This document shows positions 1-8,518 of a stretch of DNA of 64,000 nt, one piece after another. Origin of the DNA: Paenibacillus lentus (GTDB lineage Bacteria > Bacillota > Bacilli > Paenibacillales > Paenibacillaceae); NCBI RefSeq assembly GCF_003931855.1, contig NZ_CP034248.1:4836001-4900000 (forward strand), given 5' to 3'. The notes under the pieces were generated by a model. The model ran no database searches, had not been told where the DNA came from, and saw nothing but the letters and a program-made list of their open reading frames with translations. The first letter of the stretch is position 1. Each line of letters starts with the position of its first letter. A program made the position numbers and the translations under genes.

Positions 1-830
1 TCCTTCCTTCTAGTAATAAGAAGTTGCACCAGCGCAATCATAGCGACCAGGACGAAGAACACAACCGCCTTTGCCTGACCTACGCCTTCCCAACCCGTCT
101 TACCATAGAAGGTGTTGTAAATGTCCAATGCCAGCATCGCTGTCTGCTTCGCAGGCGCACCAGCCGTCAAAGCCAGGTTCTGGTCGAACAGCTTGAAGGA
201 ATTCGACAACGACAAGAACAAACATATCGTGATCGACGGCATAACTAGCGGCAATGTAACATTGCGCAGTACCTGGAACTTTGAAGCACCATCGATCTTC
301 GCGACTTCGATCACGTCTTTAGGAACGTTCTGAATTCCGGCAACATAAATAATCATCATATAACCGATCAGCTGCCAGTTCATCAGCACGACGAGTCCCC
401 AGAAACCATATTTCGGATCAGAGGTTAAGGTAAGATCAAAATTATACAGAACACCGTTAATGATCAGCTGCCAAATGTAGCCGAGCACGATCCCCCCGAT
501 TAAGTTTGGCATAAAGAATACGGTCCGGAATAGGTTCGTCCCCCTCTTGCCTCGAGTCAACAGCATGGCAAGACTAAAGGCAAACACATTAATCGTAAGT
601 ACAGATACCAAGGTGAATTTCACTGTAAACCATAATGCATTCAAAAAGTCCTGATTCGAAAACGCCTTGACGTAATTACTTAATCCTACCCACTTTGCAT
701 CATTCACAGTCGTAAACTCCGTGAAAGACAAATATACACCCAACAAGAAAGGTATGACAAAAGCGACCGAAAAGGCGATAATCGTTGGCAATGCAAAAAG
801 GGCAAAATATTTCTTTATCGACTTTTGCAT
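1..830 (-). CDS. Carbohydrate ABC transporter permease, MalF/UgpA type (C-terminus beyond window)
   Basis: Membrane subunit of a sugar ABC importer. The reading frame opens at an ATG at 828-830 and is still open at base 1, so about 276 residues are seen of a usual ~290-300. The N-terminus is a short basic stretch followed by a long hydrophobic helix, and several more membrane segments follow. The cytoplasmic EAA loop that contacts the ATPase is clear (EVAKIDGASKFQVLRNVTLP), which fixes the family. An AGGAG ribosome site lies about 9 bases before the ATG. It follows the binding-protein gene by about 120 bases, in the usual binding protein then permease order; a second permease would be expected to the left, outside the window. 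The sugar cannot be read from the sequence. Confidence 0.93.
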   Translation of the reverse strand, partial: MQKSIKKYFALFALPTIIAFSVAFVIPFLLGVYLSFTEFTTVNDAKWVGLSNYVKAFSNQDFLNALWFTVKFTLVSVLTINVFAFSLAMLLTRGKRGTNLFRTVFFMPNLIGGIVLGYIWQLIINGVLYNFDLTLTSDPKYGFWGLVVLMNWQLIGYMMIIYVAGIQNVPKDVIEVAKIDGASKFQVLRNVTLPLVMPSITICLFLSLSNSFKLFDQNLALTAGAPAKQTAMLALDIYNTFYGKTGWEGVGQAKAVVFFVLVAMIALVQLLITRRK

Positions 831-898
831 GTTTTTCTTCTCCTATCTCAGTTTTAAACCTGATGCTTCAAGTGCCGCTTAATTCCGGCCAGTGTATT

Positions 899-935
899 GA
901 TGCCACTGAGCTGTTTCTTTCAACCCAGTGGCATC
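899..935 (-). other. mRNA stem-loop between binding-protein and permease genes
   Basis: Perfect 10-bp inverted repeat (gatgccactg at 899-908, cagtggcatc at 926-935) with a 17-base loop, just after the binding-protein stop codon. There is no U-run behind it on the transcribed strand, so it is probably not a full terminator. Stem-loops in this place in sugar ABC operons commonly protect the upstream message, giving more binding protein than permease. That role is inferred. Confidence 0.6.
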
Positions 936-951
936 GCCTACATCCAAAAAC

Positions 952-2340
952 TTATTTTGCCTTCTCAGCCTTCCAGCTGTCCGTAAAGACCTTCACAACT
1001 TCATCCCAAGCTTGGTTGCCTTGAACATATTGCAGCAGGGCATCGCCAAACTGATTTTTGAATTCCTCGCTCGGGAAGGCAGCGAACGTCCAAGGTACAG
1101 AGGTTACGTCCTTCTCCATCCAAGTCATGACTTCTCTAGCCAGCGGATCAGCCGGTTTCTCATCTTCATTAAATGTATTGAACGGCGCAATAAATCCTAG
1201 TTCTTGCGTAACATACGCTTTTCCTTTGTCGCTCGTGAACAGCCACTCCAGGAATTCGATTGAAGCCTGCTGTTTCTCAGGCGATACTTTGCTGTTAATG
1301 GAAAGATAGTTCTCAGTTCCAATAGCAAGGCCTTGTTTCTCTTCTCCACTCATACCTGTGTAAATCGGTAGGAATTTAATATCCTCGGCTTTAACTACGT
1401 TGCCGCCGACTTCATTGATTTGTCCCCAAGCCCAGTTTCCGTTCTGAACCATAGCGACTTGACCAAGCGCAAATTCAGCCATGGAGTCGGCTACGGATTT
1501 TCCACCTAGAAGCGTTCCTTTCGTAACCGAATTGTTTGTATACAAATCAAAGATATTTTTATAGTATTCGTTATATTTAAACTGTACTTCATCCGCCGCT
1601 AGACCAGCTAATACTGTATTGTCGAACTCCGTGTTATCTTTGAATTCATAATACAGCGGCAGGTTAGCCAAGTGAGTTTGCCATCTCCACTGTTCACCCG
1701 CACCGAGTGATGTGGAAGCGAATACACCTTTGATATCAAGCTGTTCCTTCTTCGCTGTCATATCCTCCACAACAGCCTTCAAGGTATCGAAGTTGTTGAT
1801 TTCAGATGCCGAAGAAATTGAAACCGCTTTATCCGGCAAGGCAAAATACTTCTGCATAATCGCATCATTATAGATGATGCCATAGCCTTCCACGACGTAA
1901 GGAATACCGTAAACTCCATCTTCGCTCGTTACAGCAAGGCTAGGGTCGGATAAGTAGCTGTAAAGCTTTGTATCTTTCAGATCCAACGCATAATCTTTCC
2001 AAGCTTGATAGCCTACAGGACCGTTAATTTGAAAAATCGTCGGTGCATCCTTTTTGGATATTTCCGATTTCAATTTCGTCTCATAAGTTCCGCTTGCAGC
2101 AGTAACCACTTTGACCTTAACTCCTGTTTCCGCTTCATAATCTTTAGCAATCTTCTCATAAACTTCAGCAATCTCAGGTTTAAAGTTCAAGAAATAAATC
2201 TCTTTAGCTCCACCATCTGTGCCTTCGCCTTTACCACCGTTATCGCCGGTTGCCGATTCATTGCTCTTTCCACATGCCGCCAGCACTGTAACCAAGGTGA
2301 GTACAAGCATAATTCCTAACATTTTCTTAAGCTTGCTCAT
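952..2340 (-). CDS. Extracellular sugar-binding lipoprotein of an ABC importer
   Basis: Family 1 solute-binding protein (462 aa) that captures a sugar or oligosaccharide outside the cell and passes it to the membrane permease encoded just downstream. The N-terminus is a lipoprotein signal: basic MSKLKK, a hydrophobic core, then the lipobox LAAC with Cys23 as the lipidated residue, followed by a Ser/Gly/Asp-rich linker. The rest shows the usual SBP_bac_1 layout, including a Trp-containing NGNWAWGQI stretch and a conserved C-terminal part. Length is normal. It is the first gene of the transporter operon. A promoter and two LacI/CcpA-like palindromes lie upstream, so it is likely repressed when preferred carbon is present or induced by its own sugar. 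The substrate is unknown. Confidence 0.93.
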   Translation of the reverse strand: MSKLKKMLGIMLVLTLVTVLAACGKSNESATGDNGGKGEGTDGGAKEIYFLNFKPEIAEVYEKIAKDYEAETGVKVKVVTAASGTYETKLKSEISKKDAPTIFQINGPVGYQAWKDYALDLKDTKLYSYLSDPSLAVTSEDGVYGIPYVVEGYGIIYNDAIMQKYFALPDKAVSISSASEINNFDTLKAVVEDMTAKKEQLDIKGVFASTSLGAGEQWRWQTHLANLPLYYEFKDNTEFDNTVLAGLAADEVQFKYNEYYKNIFDLYTNNSVTKGTLLGGKSVADSMAEFALGQVAMVQNGNWAWGQINEVGGNVVKAEDIKFLPIYTGMSGEEKQGLAIGTENYLSINSKVSPEKQQASIEFLEWLFTSDKGKAYVTQELGFIAPFNTFNEDEKPADPLAREVMTWMEKDVTSVPWTFAAFPSEEFKNQFGDALLQYVQGNQAWDEVVKVFTDSWKAEKAK

Positions 2341-2408
2341 TGTATAGCCCCCGCTTTCTTTTATGAGATATCACTTGTCCTGAAAACCTTATGCAATAAC
2401 AATGATAG

Positions 2409-2434
2409 CGTTTTCGGGAACGTTTCCGAAAACG
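2409..2434. promoter_or_regulatory. LacI-family-type operator upstream of the binding-protein gene
   Basis: Inverted repeat cgttttcgg (2409-2417) and ccgaaaacg (2426-2434), perfect over 9 bp, centred on an AACGTT core that is itself close to palindromic. Centre and symmetry are typical of LacI/GalR-family sites. It lies between the proposed promoter and the start codon at 2340, a position suited to repression. The regulator is not in the window. Confidence 0.6.
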
Positions 2435-2450
2435 TAATCGGAATCCTTAT

Positions 2451-2466
2451 CGGTAACGTTTTCAGT
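2451..2466 (-). promoter_or_regulatory. cre-like CcpA site
   Basis: Read on the minus strand this gives CTGAAAACGTTACCG, which fits the catabolite-responsive element pattern (TG, AA, CG core, late C). It sits about 10 bases downstream of the proposed -10 box, where CcpA would block transcription. It resembles the second palindrome at 2409-2434, so both could instead be sites for one local LacI-type repressor. Confidence 0.5.
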
Positions 2467-2475
2467 GACAAGGCT

Positions 2476-2505
2476 ATAGTAGCACACGAAGCCTAAACTT
2501 CGCAA
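2476..2505 (-). promoter_or_regulatory. Candidate sigma-A promoter for the sugar transporter operon
   Basis: On the minus strand: -35 TTGCGA (2500-2505), 18-base spacer, -10 TACTAT (2476-2481). Both operator-like palindromes lie just downstream, which makes the arrangement coherent. It was found by eye, without a scoring model. Confidence 0.45.
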
Positions 2506-2585
2506 TCCCATTTGTCGTATTCCAAAAAAATTACTATGGTATTTTTTTACTTCATTAAAGAATTGATTGAAATCTGTGCCCCTGT

Positions 2586-2619
2586 AAACAGGGCTGTCCA
2601 TAGATCCACAGCCCTGTTT
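2586..2619. terminator. Terminator hairpin after the Ca2+-ATPase gene
   Basis: Perfect 12-bp inverted repeat (aaacagggctgt at 2586-2597; acagccctgttt at 2608-2619) with a 10-base loop and a short T run on both sides. It separates the ATPase gene (stop at 2680) from the sugar transporter operon. The U-tracts are short (3-4), so efficiency is uncertain. Confidence 0.6.
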
Positions 2620-2679
2620 TATATACGAACACTTTTACGAACACTTTACTGTATTTATCATTTTCAGTTCGGCTGCTTC

Positions 2680-5310
2680 TTAGGCTTGCTTCGCTGTCCC
2701 CATTCGCATGAATCCCTTGATAATTTCATTGATGATCAGCGGAATCAAGGCAAGAGCTATGACCACTCCCCAATCTGCTAAGGACAGGTTATGGACTTTG
2801 AATGCCGCTGCCAGGAAAGGGATGCTGATCGAGGCAAACTGGAGAACCAGACCCGCGATAACTGCACCGACTAGAAGCTTGTTAGAGAACAAGCCAACCT
2901 GGAAAATCGATTTCGTGTCGCTCCGCTTCGAGAAGGAATAGAACAACTGTGACGCGGCAAGCACAACGAAGGCCATCGTTCTGGCATACGTCATCGCCTC
3001 TTCGGAGATATTCGCCGAGTTCATGCTGAAGCCGTGCTCCCTTAACCCTAAGTAAAAGGCGAACAGAGTGAGAGAACCGATTAGAATACCGCCTAAAATC
3101 GCCCGAAATGCTGCGCCTCCCGCAAAGAAACTCTCTTTCGGATCCCTCGGCTTCCGCTTCATGACATCCTCTTCCCCCGGATCGACACCAAGCGCGATCG
3201 CCGGCAAGGTATCTGTTACCAGATTCACCCAGAGAATCTGTGTAGCCAAGAGTGGTAGCGGCCAGAAGAACAAAATCGAGGCTAGTATCGCAACTACCTC
3301 ACCGAAATTACAGGACAAAAGGAAGGTCACCGTCTTGCGAATATTAGCATAGATATTCCGACCTTCCCGGATCGCATGCACAATGGTGGTGAAATTGTCA
3401 TCCGTCAAAATCATATCGCTCGCGCCCTTGGATACGTCCGTTCCCGTGATTCCCATGGCTACACCGATATCAGCATTTTTCAAGGAAGGAGCATCATTCA
3501 CTCCGTCGCCAGTCATCGAAACCGTATTTCCTTGTGCTTTGTAAGCTTTAACGATTTTTACTTTATGCTCAGGCGAAACGCGAGCAAATACTCGGATATT
3601 TTTGATTTTCTGCGTAAACGCCGCATCGGACAGCTCATCAATTTCTGCTCCCGTCATGCTCTGCTCAATCGAATCCGCAATACCAAGCTCCTTGGCAATT
3701 GCCACGGCCGTGTTGCGATGGTCGCCCGTAATCATCACACAAGTAATTCCCGCAGATTTCGCCTCCCGGATGGAATCCTTGACTTCTAGCCTTGGCGGGT
3801 CAATCATGCCAACAAAACCAAGAATCGTTAAATCCTGCTCCATTTCATCCGGCGATATGAGCTGTTCCGTATCTTTATACGCGGCGCCGAGCACCCTTAA
3901 AGCATCATCAGACATGCTTTCAGCTGCGTTCAAGTATTGCTGCTTCAGCTCCTCAGTCAGAGGGACAACTTCCCCTCCCACGACTGCAGAAGTTGAAATA
4001 TTCAACAGTTGATCAATCGCCCCCTTGGTATGGACGCGGTAGCCCGTTCTTGTCTTGTTTAACGTAGACATGAGCTTGCGATCCGAATCAAAGGGCTTCT
4101 CGGAAACTCTCTTATATTCGGCCTCCAATGATTTCTTGATCATATTGTTCTGTTCCCCGTATACGACGAGTGCAACCTCGGTTGGATCTCCCGTGCTTTC
4201 CCCGTTCTCATACGTTGCGTCCGAACAGAGCACGAATGATTTAATCAGCTCTACCGGGGGTTCATCTCCCAGCGGTGTAGCAGTATAGTATTTCACGACA
4301 GTCATTTTATTTTGAGTCAAGGTACCCGTTTTATCCGAACAAATAATATTGACGGAGCCGAGCGTCTCTACGGCAGGAAGCTTCTTCACAATCGCGTTAA
4401 TCCTTGACATTCTAGTCACGCCAAGCGCGAGAACAATGGCAACGATAGCCGGAAGTCCTTCCGGAATAGCCGCTACGGCCAAACTGATGGCGGTAAGGAA
4501 CAACTCGAACAGATCACGCTTCTGAATAAGACCGATAACAAAAATCAGTACACAGACGCCAATAGCGATGAGGCCCAGCGTCTTGCCAAGCTCCTCCAAT
4601 TTTTTTTGCAGCGGGGTCAGTTCATGATTGTCCTCATCGAGGATCGTCGCGATTTTCCCCATTTCCGTGCTCATCCCGGTAGCCACTGCGATGCCCTCTC
4701 CCCTTCCATAAGTTACGAGAGTAGACATGAAGGCCATATTGGACATATCTCCAATCGGTGTCTTGGGGTCATCGAGTAAGGCCGAAGCATCTTTATCCGA
4801 TGGGACGGATTCCCCGGTCAGAGCGGATTCCTCAATCTGCAAATTGGCACTATCCAGCAGCCGAAGATCAGCCGGTATGTAACGACCTGCATCTAATATA
4901 ACAATATCCCCTGGCACGATATCCTCGGAATTAATCTCCTTCACCTCACCTTGACGGCGAACAAGCGACCTAGGCGTAGTCATTTGCTGCAGAGCTTCAA
5001 TGGCCTTCTCCGCCTTATGCTCCTGGAACACACCGATCAACGCATTCAGTAGAACAACAGCTAGAATAATAATGGCATCCACATATTCGCCTACGATTAG
5101 CGTGACTACTGCTGCGCCCAAGAGCACATAAATGAGCATATCCTTTAACTGGGCTAAAAATAGAGCAATCATGCTTTTCTTCGGTTTGCCCTTTAATTTG
5201 TTCGGCCCGTGCTGCTCCAGCCTTGCGCGTACTTCTTCCTCAGAAAGCCCGACAGCCGGATCGACCTGCAGCTCCTTGAGCACTTCTTCCTGTGATTTCA
5301 AATGCCACAT
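2680..5310 (-). CDS. P-type Ca2+-transporting ATPase (type IIA, SERCA/YloB-like)
   Basis: Membrane pump (876 aa) that uses ATP to export calcium. Seen in order: N-terminal cation-ATPase domain, the actuator loop LTGES (about 164-168), M4 PEGLPA (283-288), the phosphorylation motif DKTGT with Asp326, a KGA nucleotide-binding motif, TGDGVND in the hinge, then C-terminal helices. Calcium site II residues known from SERCA are all present: the PEGL Glu in M4, and Asn, Thr and Asp in NLVTDTLP of M6. In M5, CNFGEVV keeps both Asn and Glu. The M8 Glu of site I is missing: the equivalent segment reads LAASQLFYSFSKR. Bacterial relatives such as LMCA1 also lack full site I, so one Ca2+ per ATP is likely. 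It appears monocistronic. Confidence 0.93.
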   Translation of the reverse strand: MWHLKSQEEVLKELQVDPAVGLSEEEVRARLEQHGPNKLKGKPKKSMIALFLAQLKDMLIYVLLGAAVVTLIVGEYVDAIIILAVVLLNALIGVFQEHKAEKAIEALQQMTTPRSLVRRQGEVKEINSEDIVPGDIVILDAGRYIPADLRLLDSANLQIEESALTGESVPSDKDASALLDDPKTPIGDMSNMAFMSTLVTYGRGEGIAVATGMSTEMGKIATILDEDNHELTPLQKKLEELGKTLGLIAIGVCVLIFVIGLIQKRDLFELFLTAISLAVAAIPEGLPAIVAIVLALGVTRMSRINAIVKKLPAVETLGSVNIICSDKTGTLTQNKMTVVKYYTATPLGDEPPVELIKSFVLCSDATYENGESTGDPTEVALVVYGEQNNMIKKSLEAEYKRVSEKPFDSDRKLMSTLNKTRTGYRVHTKGAIDQLLNISTSAVVGGEVVPLTEELKQQYLNAAESMSDDALRVLGAAYKDTEQLISPDEMEQDLTILGFVGMIDPPRLEVKDSIREAKSAGITCVMITGDHRNTAVAIAKELGIADSIEQSMTGAEIDELSDAAFTQKIKNIRVFARVSPEHKVKIVKAYKAQGNTVSMTGDGVNDAPSLKNADIGVAMGITGTDVSKGASDMILTDDNFTTIVHAIREGRNIYANIRKTVTFLLSCNFGEVVAILASILFFWPLPLLATQILWVNLVTDTLPAIALGVDPGEEDVMKRKPRDPKESFFAGGAAFRAILGGILIGSLTLFAFYLGLREHGFSMNSANISEEAMTYARTMAFVVLAASQLFYSFSKRSDTKSIFQVGLFSNKLLVGAVIAGLVLQFASISIPFLAAAFKVHNLSLADWGVVIALALIPLIINEIIKGFMRMGTAKQA

Positions 5311-5471
5311 CCAAGAAACACCTCTTATTCTTGATAAAATACATGTTGGGTTACCTATATTGTAAACCTAATCGATCAGAAATAATCGACTGGATTATTA
5401 CTATATACGAGCCAACTCACAATATGTACTCAAAAATCAATTCAGGCTATGGTGTGTAACATAACAAAACG

Positions 5472-5504
5472 AAAAAAGGAAGCTACCCGTAAACGGCAGC
5501 TTCC
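5472..5504 (-). terminator. Intrinsic terminator of the dimethylformamidase-like gene
   Basis: On the minus strand GGAAGCT pairs with AGCTTCC (plus positions 5498-5504 and 5478-5484), with an inner CCG/CGG pairing, followed by six T (plus 5472-5477). It lies about 30 bases past the stop codon at 5532. The rest of the 5311-5531 gap holds the ATPase leader with an AAGAGGTG ribosome site; I saw no convincing promoter there. Confidence 0.85.
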
Positions 5505-5531
5505 CTGATAGAATAGCGACTAGCTCATGCT

Positions 5532-7808
5532 CTATATTTTCCCGCTATTCACCGTAGATGCAGGGTTTTCCTTGATTAACAAGTGTTTTAAAACATTTTC
5601 AGTAATTCTGGCAACATTATTATCATATTCATTCCAAGCGAGGCTGCCTGCCCAGTTGATAGATCCTGTTGAGAATACTGCACCCCCGCCCTCTATATCA
5701 AAATAGGTCATATCCGCACGAACCAATGGATGAGTGCTTCCTCCCTGATTTGGCATCGTATTAAGCAGATCCTCATGAACAAACTGGTAGTTATCGTCTA
5801 AAGCCACTGATGTAGCGAGCCTTAACGTGTGTTGAGGTGTACCAAATCCAAGGTCATAACGATCCACCTCATCGCCAGCGGCTCCGCCTGATGCATAACC
5901 GAAGTCGCCGATAATCTCATCTTCACCGATACCCTCAAAGATAAATTGTGCCGCCGGATGGAAGCTGTCCTCAAGGCGTTTATAACCGCTAGCCGTGCCG
6001 CCTCCTAAAGCAGTTGTGCCAACACCTACCAGACGCTGAGGAACATAACCATAATGGCGCCATATGCCACCCGGTTCCCCCGTAGTACTATGGAAGAGTT
6101 CTCCAGGCGGCGAATCAGAAGAACGGGAACCAGCGTTACCACGCCGTACCTCCAACAAATAAGGACGATCCGGATCAAGACTTGTAACCCAGTAAAATCC
6201 GTTTCCGCCCAAATACATCAGGCGTCCCCCTTCTGCCAAATACTGTTCAAGCGCCTTCATCATCGGTCGTGTCCAATATTCGGGATGACTGCCGGTTATA
6301 ATGACTTTATATGGACGAAGCAGTTCGATTCCTTCGCTATGCAAATCCTCATCTGTTACCGAATCGTAACGATGCCCATTCCGCTCAAGCCACCCGGTGA
6401 TATACAGATCTGCTGGAAAATGGCGTACAGCGCGCCAATTGCGGTAATTGGGCCGAAAGTTCATTATTGGACGAAGCCTTGACGAAAATTGTACTCCGAA
6501 TCCATCGCTGTGCAAATCGTAAATTGAGCTTCCTAATTCAGCATGCTCATCCAAATAAACATCCTGTGCCGGCAAAACATAATCATCATCTAAATAATCC
6601 TGAGCCAGCTTAAACAGCCGCTCATTAGCATAAGCCAAGTACGTATTCGTTGGTGCTAGATACAAGACTGGAGCAGTTGCGCATCCCCGGGTAGGACGGA
6701 CATAAAAAGGAATGTAATCTACAAAACCATCGGCCTCCAGCTGTAATGCATAAGTTCCGCTTTCTAAGTTCAGCGGTATTTTCCAGGTTATATCCACCTC
6801 CCAGCCTGCATCAGCAACATCATCATCGTGGAAATGCACGGCAGCATACTGTTCTGGAGCAAGCCGATAATCGACCTGTTCTCCCGTCCAGTTATAACTG
6901 GTTACTCCACGTACACCGCCTTGTCTCAGTACACCATGATACCCGCCGGATGATTTATCCCATAGCTTAGTCGAGGATATATCCTTACTGAAATCATAAT
7001 CAGCAATAGTATCAATCTGATCTGCAGCAGAAATACGGCCTGCGGCAAACCCGCTTAATTGATGCTCGTTAAAATATTTACCAAAAAAACGCGGATTGCT
7101 AATTTTTCCGTTATAGTGGTACCGTGTTCTTCCCTTGGCCGCCGGGTCAGTATCTGCCGCAAGCAGGACATGCTCCGTAACTGTGCTCGAATAGTCGATG
7201 GATGCCTTTTTCGTATGGAACTCTAATTCCTTGACTTGGCTCCACCCACTGCATCGATGGGAGAATAGCATTACAGCTTCATTTTGTGCAGAATATTGTA
7301 CTGCTACGAAATACCATTCCTTCGCAAGCAATGGACGTTCCGCAACTACGCTAGCACTTTTCCCATCTGCAGCGCCGAGTGAGAATGCCAATTTTCCATC
7401 CTTGGTAATTGACAATCTGGCATAGTCTGTACAATCCATAGAACATGCCGACCAAATCGTCTGCTCGTTGTCATATTTCGGAATCGTAGGATAAATCCAC
7501 ATTTGTACCGAAAATACTCCATCCTGCAGCCATTCTGGCAGCAAGGCCAGTTCAGCATATGAACCAGCTAGCGTCGTTTGCCTCCGTCCTCTATACTCCC
7601 CTGCACAATCCGCAGGGATCAGCTTCGTTGGCACTTCAGTTGAATGATCAGGGTCTGGCATTCCGCCGCATAGCTTGACAACATTGGCCGTATAAACCTG
7701 GCTTGCAGTATCAATCATGAAATTGATGTCTTGTCCCGGCTGTACACTAAATTCATCCGCATAACCAACAATAGTTACAGATGATGCTGCAGCAGATTGC
7801 TCATTCAT
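5532..7808 (-). CDS. N,N-dimethylformamidase large-subunit-like protein with N-terminal LamG domain
   Basis: Start chosen at the ATG at 7808 (758 aa) because AGGAGG (7816-7821) lies 7 bases before it; an upstream in-frame ATG at 7844 has no such site. Residues ~1-280 have a LamG/concanavalin-like beta-sandwich look (FSVQMWIYPTIPKYDNEQ, then GKLAFSLGA). From ~340 on it matches the beta-subunit family of dimethylformamidase, with GSHPEYW (about 506) and GGNGFYW (about 531). In the characterised enzyme a single iron is held by two Tyr and one Glu, and suitable residues are present here, though I could not map them one to one. No signal peptide is seen. The small alpha subunit of true dimethylformamidase is not next to it, so the substrate, probably an amide, is unknown. 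Confidence 0.75.
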   Translation of the reverse strand: MNEQSAAASSVTIVGYADEFSVQPGQDINFMIDTASQVYTANVVKLCGGMPDPDHSTEVPTKLIPADCAGEYRGRRQTTLAGSYAELALLPEWLQDGVFSVQMWIYPTIPKYDNEQTIWSACSMDCTDYARLSITKDGKLAFSLGAADGKSASVVAERPLLAKEWYFVAVQYSAQNEAVMLFSHRCSGWSQVKELEFHTKKASIDYSSTVTEHVLLAADTDPAAKGRTRYHYNGKISNPRFFGKYFNEHQLSGFAAGRISAADQIDTIADYDFSKDISSTKLWDKSSGGYHGVLRQGGVRGVTSYNWTGEQVDYRLAPEQYAAVHFHDDDVADAGWEVDITWKIPLNLESGTYALQLEADGFVDYIPFYVRPTRGCATAPVLYLAPTNTYLAYANERLFKLAQDYLDDDYVLPAQDVYLDEHAELGSSIYDLHSDGFGVQFSSRLRPIMNFRPNYRNWRAVRHFPADLYITGWLERNGHRYDSVTDEDLHSEGIELLRPYKVIITGSHPEYWTRPMMKALEQYLAEGGRLMYLGGNGFYWVTSLDPDRPYLLEVRRGNAGSRSSDSPPGELFHSTTGEPGGIWRHYGYVPQRLVGVGTTALGGGTASGYKRLEDSFHPAAQFIFEGIGEDEIIGDFGYASGGAAGDEVDRYDLGFGTPQHTLRLATSVALDDNYQFVHEDLLNTMPNQGGSTHPLVRADMTYFDIEGGGAVFSTGSINWAGSLAWNEYDNNVARITENVLKHLLIKENPASTVNSGKI

Positions 7809-7874
7809 TATAATTCCTCCTAAAATAATTTTAATATTATGCAATATATGAATTATGTAGGAATATTTACAAAA

Positions 7875-7883
7875 ATTATAACA
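7875..7883 (-). promoter_or_regulatory. Extended -10 promoter for the dimethylformamidase-like gene
   Basis: On the minus strand TGTTATAAT, an extended -10 element, about 60 bases upstream of the start codon at 7808. No good -35 at 17 bases, which extended -10 promoters tolerate. Confidence 0.5.
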
Positions 7884-8033
7884 TATGTGCTTGCATTATG
7901 AGTACCTATATCAATTTTTTCTGAAATGATTTATTCGGAGGCGTTAAGAAAACTGGCTATACCTTGTAGATAGACAGTTTTGTAGGAAAGAGATTTTTGA
8001 TTTGATGATTTTAGCTAATTTTAAACATGGCAA

Positions 8034-8060
8034 ATAAGCCTCCACTTCATGGAGGCTTAT
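8034..8060. terminator. Hairpin at the end of the phage-tail operon
   Basis: Perfect 10-bp inverted repeat (ataagcctcc at 8034-8043, ggaggcttat at 8051-8060), 7-base loop. It lies about 125 bases past the last tail gene, so it may end that transcript, but there is only a weak T-rich stretch behind it. The remainder of 7884-8184 is AT-rich and I see no gene in it. Confidence 0.45.
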
Positions 8061-8184
8061 GGAGTGAGTAGTTTTTATATTGCTCGTTAACTATAATTCA
8101 ATGCGCTAGAACAACCATATGTTAGTAATATAGTGGTGTTTGATATTTTGTCATAAATAATACGCCTGGCACCGTTCCTTATGG

Positions 8185-8466
8185 CTATTCTACTATTTCA
8201 GTTTCCGTGACTTCCTCGTACCTCTCAGCCAGGTATTCATAGTTACATATACCAACAGTCCCTGTATCGTTTTTGTATACAAACTGTCCCGGAATGGCCA
8301 CGAGCTCATGAGCCCCTTTTATTAGGGTTAACGAGCTCAGCGCACCTTTGGGCGAGAAGTTAACTGATACCCCCATACCCGTCAGTAATATGATCGTATG
8401 GATCGACGAAAAATCTTTAAATTCGACTGCTTCAACGTGGTCTTTGGATTTAAATACTCGTATCAT
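8185..8466 (-). CDS. Small protein at the end of the tail operon, function unknown
   Basis: Start chosen at the ATG at 8466 (93 aa), which follows AAAGGTG; a longer frame to 8595 overlaps the fibre gene and lacks a ribosome site. The protein begins MIRVFKSKDHVEAVEF and is probably a small alpha/beta domain with several beta strands. I do not recognise the family. It lies about 50 bases after the fibre gene, where phages often encode fibre chaperones, tail accessories or lysis proteins. It has no membrane segment, so it is not a holin. Confidence 0.6.
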   Translation of the reverse strand: MIRVFKSKDHVEAVEFKDFSSIHTIILLTGMGVSVNFSPKGALSSLTLIKGAHELVAIPGQFVYKNDTGTVGICNYEYLAERYEEVTETEIVE

Positions 8467-8518
8467 CTTCAACACCTTTCGTTTATTTAGTAAATAATCC
8501 CAATCTAACTTTAACCTT

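Noticed and set aside
2389..2601. Small gene upstream of the sugar-binding protein
   Set aside because: It runs through the promoter and operator palindromes, lacks a ribosome site and has no recognisable protein character.
6054..6482. Plus-strand open frame of 142 codons across the dimethylformamidase-like gene
   Set aside because: It is the antisense shadow of a well-supported gene with its own ribosome site, promoter and terminator; the translation looks random.
7809..8184. Attachment site or tRNA at the left end of the tail module
   Set aside because: No tRNA-like cloverleaf and no direct repeat shared with the right end was found by eye; only a perfect hairpin is present.
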